Part shown: piece after piece, positions 1-8,062 of the stretch
Layout: each line of letters starts with the position of its first letter
How positions within the stretch are numbered: the first letter of the stretch is position 1
Assembly (NCBI GenBank): GCA_001655205.1
Contig: LPNZ01009807.1
Span: 1-21,787 of the forward strand
DNA from: Lenisia limosa
Taxonomy: Eukaryota; Breviatea
DNA: 21,787 nt
Direction: 5' to 3'
Position numbers and translations under genes: made by a program
The notes under the pieces: generated by a model
The model's database searches: none
The model's input: only the letters and a program-made list of their open reading frames with translations
What the model was told of the DNA's origin: nothing

Positions 1-11
1 TCTTAACCCAG

Positions 12-974
12 GCTTTCAACCAGTACGACACTGACAAGGATGGTAGGCTGGATCGGGGGGACGAGGATTGTAGGCTTGATCGGGGAGGTAGTAATTTCTT
101 CTCTTCTCTCAATTAAGGACAGTTCATATTAGAGGGGAATAGTGAAGCATTATCATTTCTGCTATGAATATCCTGCTACTCAAATACTTAATGTTTTCCA
201 TATCATATTCCAAAAGTCATAGTTATGCGAAACGATCTGAACTTTTTCTCCACTGACATTACTCCTACTTTCATTGGAAATTACACAACAGGCAAATGGA
301 GTCCCCAGGAGGTCGTAAACTACGCTTCTTTCATCAATAACGCACCATGTCCTCCTGAGTTTGCAACATGGTTNNNNNNNNNNNNNNNNNNNNNNNNNNN
401 NNNNNNNNNNNNNNNNNNNNNNNNNNNNNNNNNNNNNNNNNNNNNNNNNNNNNNNNNNNNNNNNNNNNNNNNNNNNNNNNNNNNNNNNNNNNNNNNNNNN
501 NAATTTTTCAGCTTGTCACGTATGACGATAACCACCCAGGATGTGTTCAAACTTTGAGTCATCTAACGGTTTCCTTGAACTGGGTGGGTTCCTGGACTTC
601 ATCAGAATGCAGACGTATAAGTACCCCGAAGAGACAATGGAGGACTTGAGGCATGCGAGGATTGTGCATTGATGAGGTCACACTTGACAATTTTTTAATA
701 TCGAAAAAAAAAAAAAACATTGGACAAAATGTGGGGGTATAAACCTTCTTCTGTAGAAAGTAGTTTTTTCCTTGAGATGAAAAATGATGGATTATTCAGA
801 TTTATGTCAGACCCGAATTCGCCTCTGATATTTGGCACCGTATTTAACCTCCACAGAAAGCTTGGCTTCAACATGACGGCCGAGGCTGATGATAAGATGA
901 ACAACGAGGATGACGATGACGATGACGATGATGACTTAGATATGGACGTGGATGATGTTATGAATATGATGTAG
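12..974 (+). CDS. EF-hand protein with acidic C-terminal tail, 5' partial
   Basis: Exons seen: 12-87 (after CAG, ends phase 1), 292-373 running into an assembly gap, and 540 onward after another CAG. The first holds an EF-hand loop, YDTDKDGRLDRGDE, with acidic ligands at loop positions 1, 3, 5 and 9. The second reads GKWSPQEVVNYASFINN. The third reads NFESSNGFLELGGFLDFIRM, an EF-hand shape that lacks usual ligands at positions 1, 3 and 12. That frame stops at 672 (...DLRHARIVH). A later exon ending at 974 encodes LGFNMTAEADDKMNN followed by a run of Asp; it can be joined in phase from AGGATT|GTGCAT near 663 to CAGAAAG|CTTGGC near 862, or from the donor AA|GTACCC near 629. I favour inclusion of the acidic exon but cannot prove it. 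Function is inferred as calcium binding or sensing. The N-terminal part lies outside the window. Confidence 0.6.
906..934 (+). repeat. GAY trinucleotide repeat coding poly-Asp
   Basis: A short GATGAC-type microsatellite encodes nine consecutive Asp residues in the putative last exon of the EF-hand gene. Confidence 0.8.
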
Positions 975-1416
975 GAATATTATCAAAACAAAGAGATGTT
1001 TTTAGAGTAGTTGGATAAAAATAATTTCGAAGTGTCAGAGAAGAAATGTGGTACAAATGTGCTGATGTGGTATGTGGTGGTAAGTTAGTAGCGTGGTAGT
1101 GCAGACAGAGAGGTGCAGAGTAAGATGATGTTGTTACAAAAAGCACAGAAGACAAATCCAAGTAGCAAAGCACAAGAGATCCATCTACTACATCTGATCT
1201 ACAGTAGCAAGCTAGGCCACGGGCAGTCCTCCTCTCAAAATTTTGCTGCGAAAACTGTGCAATAGCGTTTAGAGCGTGTATATTGATTGATTGGTATTGG
1301 TCTGCCAACATTAAGAAAAAATTTCATTATTAATGATTTTTGGGCAGGAGGACTGCCCACGGTGGCGCAGGGGATTATTTCCGAATTTGTTTTTTTGTGA
1401 AGGAAGCCCTTTTAAG
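975..1416. other. Intergenic region between EF-hand gene and GPATCH4
   Basis: No convincing exon. It carries a perfect 13-bp inverted repeat, gggcagtcctcct at 1221-1233 and its complement at 1346-1358. The right arm is itself part of a small hairpin (gggcag-gagga-ctgccc, 1342-1358). It presumably contains the GPATCH4 5' region. Confidence 0.5.
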
Positions 1417-4400
1417 ATGTCAGCTCTTCGCTATGCTCATCAAAAACTGCGTTATGATGCAGAGAATACGAGTATTGCAACGAATGCTGGGGTAGGAAAG
1501 AACCTGATGGAGCGTATGGGCTGGCAAGAGTGAGTTGCACTGCTTCTTCGATTGTGTTAACACATTTTAGTGGTAAGGGACTCGGAAAGGAAGAGCAAGG
1601 TAACCAACTACATGTGCAGACTCAACTAAAGAACAATGTTCATGGTGTATGCTGGGTGATCTTGTGCACACTTCCTGAAGGGATAGATGGACTTATTTTA
1701 TATTGATTTTTGTTGTGGATGAAGGTTTTTGAGATAAAGCTGGTGAAATTCAGAGGAATATTCTCAAAACAACTGTGTTTTTCGCTGCGTCATTTTGCAC
1801 TTGTTTGTTTTTGAACCTTAATTAGATAACATGAGTAACCCATCAGGTGGGGCACAAGCAAGTTAATTTCGACAACAACTGGTGGGACAACGCCTACGCC
1901 GCAGTGTCTAAGTCCATTGTAAGAAGGGCCGATTTGTTTCGATGGATGGTGAAACACGTCCTTCTGGTGGCCGCTGAATAGCCCATTAACCTCATGTTAA
2001 AGATGGGTTCAATTTTCTAGAATCCCTATTGTTGAAAAATGGTTTTGCTTGTAAATAGGAAGTGAATCTGTCCATGACATAATTTGTGATTTCATGATTA
2101 TTGCATGCCGATTGTCAATTATGTTCCAGGATTCTTCGAGTTCATCATTAGCGCTTCTTTCTGACAGGTGGGGTGGCAGGTTGCATAGGCTGATGAGAAT
2201 GAGCATCACATCGGATCAACCCTGAATAGTATCGTGGCATTTTGTGTCTTTCTATGTATTAGATGGAAAGTGTAACGCACATTTCAGCGATGATGAAGAG
2301 GACGAGAAGTCTAGAAAGAGAGCGAAAAGGAAGGAGTTGAAGGAGAGGAAGGAAGAGAAGAAAAGAAGAAAGCAAGAGAAGAAGGAGAAGAAGGAAAGAG
2401 AAGCGAAGAAGAAGCAGGAGGATGACGAGAAAGAAAAGGACGAGTCTGAAGAGCCAGCCAACTTAGCAGCCTCATTCCTTATGCCCGGCATGGGTATGGG
2501 ACTCGGACTTGGAGCAAACCAAGGTTTGTAAACAATTATATCATACTATGTCAAAATAGAGTTTGCTTCATTTCAATCTGAGAAAATTCTGTCTTTATTC
2601 CCATCCGAAAGTGTAACTTCTCAGTTAAACTTGAATCACCTTGATAGGAACCACGAGACCCTCAACATTGAGTAGTTTCGTCAAGTCGTCAGACCTAGTA
2701 CAAGATGATGATGGGTATGCAGGACCTCGTGTTCATGGGAAAACAATATCGACGATTTTTTTTGATTAACCCAAAGTACTCGAAAAAGTTGTTCAAGCAA
2801 TGAGTGTTCTTCATTGCAGTTTGTGCCTGCATGCGTATTCCTTCTTTTCCATTATTTAGTCTTCTTTTTATTTACTGTTTTGTCTGTTGGCCAGTATTCA
2901 TCGGGCATGGTATTTACCCTCCCTAGAAACACCGTCGAAGTTGAGCATGAAGTCATCAAGCTCGTCCGCGACAGTGATAGTGACAGTGACGATGATGACG
3001 TGGCTAAGAAAACCCTATCCTCCGTCAGAGCGCCTATCGACGTGAGTGGGGGAATTAGTCATGAGACTCCTCTTTTGTTGTAGCGCCATCTTTTTTGAGA
3101 GGGGCTTCGATCGCACTATCATGAAAAAAACTAGAGCCCAACGCTTGCCCACTAATGGTCCCATCCAGGATAGATTTATTCTAGGGATTCACTAAGGTTC
3201 GAAAAAGACTGGTTAAATAGAGGATTTATCGAGAAATTTCTTTTTTTTCGAAACGAAGTGAAGAGATGTATATTATTCTTGACTTATTTTCACCCCCCCC
3301 CCCTAACCTTTGTTTTGTTTTTTGTGTTGTTGTTTCGATTTCAATGTTTAATGTATGTGTGTTTGTTTTGCTTTGTTTTGTGCTTTGTGTTTGCCCAGCC
3401 AACCCTTTTTTGTAGTCTACTTTTTTGCTCAGGATCAGTATGGTTAGAATAGTCACAGTTTGCTGATACCATATTGTTCGTACCTGTAGAGATTCTTTTC
3501 TGCAGTCTGGCTGGTCCGCGCTCTGTCCATCCAGCTTTGATCCCTTCGGGGGTCGTATGCTTGGCGGCTCTAAGCATTATGATTGGGTTGTGACCGTTAA
3601 TAAGTCAGATTTTTTAACATTTCCCTTACTTTTTAACGCCTTACAGGACTCTTCAAAGGCTGGCTCGGGCTTGGTTTTGTTTTTGTTTTTGTGTTTTTGT
3701 CATCTGGCTTTTTCTAGTTTTAGCGTTGGTTGCCCATGTTTGTTATTGCTTGTTTTTTGTTTTTTTGTTTGGAGTTCCAGATTATTCAGTTCGTGATTGA
3801 AATTTCCTTCGTTTTACTCTCTCCCCCCACCCCCTTACCCTTTGCAGGTTACTTCCACTGTGAAAACGTTGACAGATGATGAGATTTTCAAGGCGTGTGG
3901 AGGCAGGAGGCTGCATCGTGGTGCGAGGAGACAGGAGGTTTGCTATTGATGGGGTGTTTTATGACCCTTGTTTTTGAATAACGATCACACAATGAATGGG
4001 ATGCAACGTGACTGTGTAGTCGTCACAGGCGAAGCTGAAGCGCATGCAAGAGGCTGACAAGCTCTTTTCCGACAGTCTTGAGGCCTCCTCGGGATGTGTT
4101 CTTGGTGAGTGGCCTTGCTTCCAATCCCCCTCTCCAAACACACAACGCACACACACACACTCTCTCTCAATGTGTGTGAAACTGATCTTTATTTTGAGTC
4201 ATGGTGTGGACTGCTATATACTAGTATATATATATCATATATATCATATATCATATAAGCATATTATTGTAGTTCTACTAGGTATCCTTTTTCAACGAGC
4301 TTGTGTTTTTACCCCCCATTTACGCCAATATTCATCGAAATTTCTATCGTTTTACTGCTGGTTCACCTAAGCGTTATGATTGGAATGTGACCGTTAATAA

Positions 4401-5145
4401 GTCCGATTTTTTAACATTTCCCTTACTTTTTTAACGCCTTACAGGTACGTTTGGGTGATCGAGCNNNNNNNNNNNNNNNNNNNNNNNNNNNNNNNNNNNN
4501 NNNNNNNNNNNNNNNNNNNNNNNNNNNNNNNNNNNNNNNNNNNNNNNNNNNNNNNNNNNNNNNNNNNNNNNNNNNNNNNNNNNNNNNNNNNNNNNNNNNN
4601 NNNNNNNNNNNNNNNNNNNNNNNNNNNNNNNNNNNNNNNNNNNNNNNNNNNNNNNNNNNNNNNAAGAGGAAACGGGAGGTATGTTCGAGTACATTTCGAT
4701 TCTATAAACGCTGTTTTTTTTGATAAAGCCTTGTTAATATATCCATCTTGATTTCGACTTAGAGTTTGTTTTTTTCTGGAGTGTTGTAAGCTTTGTTTTC
4801 CCAACATATTTATAATAATCAGTAAACCTATCAAAGCTGTTTTTTGGTTGCCCTGTCTTCTCCTTTTTTATGCATGGTTGATTGTTTTAGAAGCCTAAAG
4901 ACGAAAAAAAGAAGGAGAAGAAGGATGCAGAAGAAAGACGGAAAAGGGAAGAAAAAGAGAGACAGGAAAAGAAGGAGGAAGAGAAGAGAATAGAAAAAGA
5001 AAAGAAGGAAGAAGAGAAGAGGGAAAAGAAGAGGCTGAAAGAGGAAAATTCTGAAAAGAAAAAATTAAAAAAGGAGAAGAAAGAAATGAAAATGAAGGAA
5101 GAATTAAAGAAGGTAAAAAAGGACAAGAAGAAAAAGAAGGATTAA
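1417..5145 (+). CDS. GPATCH4: GPATCH4-like G-patch domain protein
   Basis: Exons with matching phases: 1417-1529, 1571-1646, 1847-1918, 2189-2228, 2263-2523, 2648-2714, 2927-3041, 3647-3673, 3848-3937, 4029-4104, a gap-hidden exon ending 4678 (KRKRE), and 4891-5145 (stop TAA). The N-terminus starts MSALRYAHQKL and carries the G-patch core LMERMGWQDGKGLGKEEQG, then VHGVGHKQVNFDNNWWDNAY, matching the HGVGH...WW block that follows the G-patch in GPATCH4. A later segment, LTDDEIFKACGGRRLHRGAR then AKLKRMQEADKLF, matches the conserved LTDE...ACEGRTAHKAAR...AKLARLEAQE block. The rest is Lys/Glu-rich, including an 85-residue basic tail. Family members are nucleolar, and G-patch proteins generally activate DEAH-box helicases; this one is therefore inferred to act in rRNA or RNP processing. 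The join into the gap at 4444-4464 is unresolved, since the strong phase-1 donor at 4105 gives a stop there. Identification is firm; exon borders are less so. Confidence 0.85.
3183..3266. mobile_element. MITE-like palindromic element, copy 1
   Basis: About 84 bp in the GPATCH4 intron 3042-3646. The left arm AGGGATTCACTAAGGTTCG is the imperfect inverse of the right arm ending TTCGAAACGAAGTGAAGAG, around a core with AGGATTTATCGAGAAATT. The same arms and core occur at 15594, 20552 and 21281. This is the most diverged copy. Confidence 0.65.
3571..3646 (+). repeat. Introner-like intronic repeat, copy A
   Basis: A 76-bp sequence beginning taagcattatgattgg and ending aacgccttacag lies at the 3' end of the GPATCH4 intron 3042-3646, so that its last AG forms the splice acceptor for exon 3647. 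It is near-identical to 4368-4444: I count four substitutions and one inserted T. Confidence 0.75.
4141..4170. repeat. CA/CT simple repeat
   Basis: An (AC)n tract followed by (TC)n lies in the GPATCH4 intron just after exon 4029-4104. Confidence 0.8.
4216..4259. repeat. AT-rich microsatellite (TATATCA-type)
   Basis: Intronic alternating AT with repeated atatatcat units. Similar tracts recur at 18341-18385 and 20220-20250. Confidence 0.7.
4368..4444 (+). repeat. Introner-like intronic repeat, copy B
   Basis: A 77-bp second copy of 3571-3646, again ending in cttacag, this time followed by gtacgt. It lies at the end of the next large intronic stretch of GPATCH4 and just before the gap at 4465. 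Two copies at 3' intron ends in one gene suggest either an introner-type mobile sequence or a local intron duplication. Confidence 0.75.
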
Positions 5146-5916
5146 GAAAGGTGATGGTTTGATATGGTATTTGGAAAAGGCAAGACTTTCGTAACAAGAT
5201 ATGCTCTGAAAGCAATAATACATGTTTTCTTATTTATACTCTAGTTAAGGAGTATTACGTATACATGATATATTACTATGATACTCTATATCACATCAGT
5301 CTTGATTCTATGTATGGATATAGTTTTGCGTGACTAGCAGCAAACTTCATAATATTACTTAGTTAAATGAATTCAGAAAGACTACCATAAAACATAACCA
5401 TCCTATACCTAATGCATGTCAATATATTGGACAGACACACGCACAGTGGCGCCTACGCGACTTTGGATTATCTGTTCGAATTTACCTGGGGGGGGGGAAC
5501 GTTGTGAGTTACAGAGAACAGAGATGAAAAAAGACCCTCGTGCTCACCTAAGGCGGACATATGATCGGGCTGCTGTTCACCCTCCCTTCGTAGCACCAGA
5601 GGCGTGTTCGAATTGGCAGCTGAAGTGTCAATAAAATGTCAATTGATACTGATTATTTTTAGGCACTTTGAAAACACCAGTTGTAGTATTTGATAATAGT
5701 TACATGGTGAAGTTACGTTTTATCGTAAATATCTCAAATCGCATACTGACGATCGGATGATCAACATGCAAGCTACTTGGTGCAGCCGCGCTCGGGGATA
5801 CCAGAAAGGCACTTGCAAGAACCTGGGGGTGAGGATGGGAACAAGTGGGTCGGGATAAACGGCCTTCAATCAAGATCGTAGTAGAAAGAGTCACGGGATT
5901 ACCTGAGGGGAGCATT
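5146..5916. other. Convergent intergenic region
   Basis: It lies between the 3' ends of GPATCH4 (+) and the minus-strand gene. An AATAAA at 5630-5635 and an AATAAT near 5214 could serve polyadenylation. A tRNA-promoter-like stretch (gtggcgcc ... tgttcgaattt, 5446-5485) is followed by a run of ten G. No supported plus-strand gene. Confidence 0.4.
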
Positions 5917-7713
5917 TCATTTTGGCGTTGCCGCATTCACAGTAAGTTTCATCTACAGGAGTGAAGGAAAAAGAATAATGAAAATATGTTAACATTTGGT
6001 GTCTCAATACTTGAGGGTTATCTTAAAAGCCCCATCCAACTAGTGCAAGAAAGAGAGTCGCACATAGGTGGCATTCTGAGTATGACGCTGGCTTGGTAGC
6101 TCAACTGCGGACTAACGCCCTCGTGAACCTGGGGGGTTATTTCCAACTTATGGACCCTGGGTCAAGGAGGGATAGTTGATGCGCTATCTCTAGACCGCCA
6201 GCTTACCTCAGGGTATCCGAAGAGAATTGCTTGTTGTTGGAATGTTAAACTTTGTCCTTCTTTTGCCTGTATCTGCGTTAGAGAGGAAGAATAATATCTG
6301 GTTGAAGAAGTACACATATTTTCAGATTACCAATAGAAGGCAACCCACTAGGTGGCTGATCTCCAAAGCAGGGTGGGTTGCGGGGATATCTAAAAATGTT
6401 GGACCAATTCTATTGCTCTAAAATATCATTATTTTCAAAATCTTCTTCAACCAGCGAACCTTTTCTCATGATGAAGATGACAGGAAAGTTATCCAGGACC
6501 GATTTGCAGATGGTGAGACCGGGGAATAGAGTTGAATCACTGCAGTTCATTATTGAGCAGAAGGGATGAAGTTATATCGATTATTGATTTGTATTTATCG
6601 ATATCTCAAGGGGTACAGCGAAGTTATGAGTTTTGCTCAGAACCAACGTTGATCCATTTTCTCCCCTAATGTTCGTACACTAAAGTTTGAATTTGATGTG
6701 GCTCACATATTATCCCAATAAAATACAACATACAGCGGGTCAAATTCACCGAAAGATTAGACAGAAGAAGGGTATCTTCCACTTTACATCTAATCCNNNN
6801 NNNNNNNNNNNNNNNNNNNNNNNNNNNNNNNNNNNNNNNNNNNNNNNNNNNNNNNNNNNNNNNNNNNNNNNNNNNNNNNNNNNNNNNNNNNNNNNNNNNN
6901 NNNNNNNNNNNNNNNNNNNNNNNNNACCAGAAAAATCTGGGTGGTTAAGTGATCCATGAGGTAAATGTTTCCCACACCTTTTGATATTTCTGTCAATGTA
7001 GTGAATAACATAAAACGAAGACTCATTAAAGTAACCAAAATATTATGAATTGCAAGGAATAACCAAACCTCTCCAGCATAGAAGCTTTCTTCAATGACTA
7101 AACCGTTTTCTTGCATGAATTGGAGATGCGTCTGTGCAGCGGTAACCGCCTAGCAGTGTGGGTTTACATGGTAAGTAGAGATGAGAAAAACTAGGTACTA
7201 TGGCTGAAGCCATCTACCATCACGCTGATAAAAGAGATTCGATTCTAACAGAGTATGTAAATCTCTCAATGAATATATATCTCTTCACCACCTTACCGGG
7301 GAGCCAGACTTCAGTTTCGACATTTGAATAACTAAATGGTTGGAAGAAGTGGAAAACGGGTAATAATTCATTCTTCCATTTCTAAAAAATATTGAAGCTA
7401 CATGTCTTTGGAAGGTGGCTGACATGGATCGTAGAGGCAGGAGGGACTCACCTTTGGTCCACCATATCCGTTCGAGTCCAAGAATNNNNNNNNNNNNNNN
7501 NNNNNNNNNNNNNNNNNNNNNNNNNACAATAATTACCTCGTTATGGAATACGGACACAGCAATAATCACCTATCATCACTAATATCTTCAAGTTGCCACT
7601 CACAAGAGAGCGACGAGAGGATTGGACTGCATTTCTTCGGTGACTTTGTCAACAGGGAAGTTGAAGTTTTCTGGTCTCATTGGAGGCAACGCAGGGGGAA
7701 AGATGGTTCTCAT
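5917..7713 (-). CDS. Unidentified multi-exon protein
   Basis: Minus-strand exons in transcription order: 7713-7604 (start MRTIFPPALPPMRPENFNF, ends phase 2), a gap-hidden exon ending 7452, 7331-7297, 7149-7069 (AVTAAQTHLQFMQENGLVIE), unresolved exon(s) around the 6797-6925 gap, 6539-6460 (DSTLFPGLTICKSVLDNFPV), 6389-6331 (IPATHPALEISHLVGCLLL), 6272-6207 (IQAKEGQSLTFQQQAILFGY) and 5952-5917 (MKLTVNAATPK, stop). Phases agree across the last four joins. At least 166 residues are visible. I do not recognise the family. Segments in exons 6539-6331 are hydrophobic but short for confident membrane spans. The exon 7485-7452 is read in the frame that fits its neighbours; two other frames are also open there. 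It converges with GPATCH4 and diverges from RPA2. Confidence 0.55.
6086..6206. repeat. tRNA-like / possible SINE fragment
   Basis: In the last intron of the minus-strand gene. Read on + it has an A-box-like tggtagctcaactgcgg; read on - it has ggtctagagatagcgc and a B-box-like aggttcacga. No cloverleaf can be closed, so a decayed tRNA-derived element is only a suggestion. Confidence 0.3.
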
Positions 7714-8062
7714 GTTTCAAGATGGGAAGGGTGGTGTGCAGCTGGTCTTTCGATCTTTGGGGGGTGATTAGGAATTATCAAGATGTGAATGTATGTATGA
7801 TATTAAGAGCGTAAGAGGGGCTCTGGAAGAGTCAAGGAAGAGTTAGTAAGACAACTAGGTAAAATAGCCTCCCAGGTTTTATTGATATTTATTTAAAGTG
7901 AAAGAGCCAGGACTAGGCAGGAAAACAGGAAACAGGAGACATATCAAAAGTTCTACAATCCATATCAAATTTTAAGTAGCAGAAGTAAGAAAACTGGATC
8001 AGGTTTAAGATTTTCTGTTTTTGAGTTTTTGAGTAAAACGTCTGACCGTAAAGCCGCTCACA
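7714..8062. other. Divergent intergenic region upstream of RPA2
   Basis: It separates the divergent starts of the minus-strand gene and RPA2. No open reading frame or clear core-promoter motif was recognised. Confidence 0.4.

Noticed and set aside
2252-2491. Minus-strand Ser/Phe-rich open frame
   Set aside because: Antisense shadow of the Lys/Glu-rich GPATCH4 exon; the same applies to the minus frames at 4887-5215.
5416-5634. 72-codon plus-strand open frame
   Set aside because: Crosses a poly-G tract and a tRNA-like stretch; no domain or splice evidence.
5700-5936. 78-codon minus-strand open frame
   Set aside because: Its start lies inside the last exon of the minus-strand gene in a different frame; the remainder has no support.
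6453-6511. Plus-strand exon candidate (CGAACC...GCAGATG with a GTGAGA donor; TFSHDEDDRKVIQDRFADG)
   Set aside because: Attractive, but it overlaps the antisense exon 6460-6539, which fits a phase-consistent minus-strand chain; no plus-strand partners were found.
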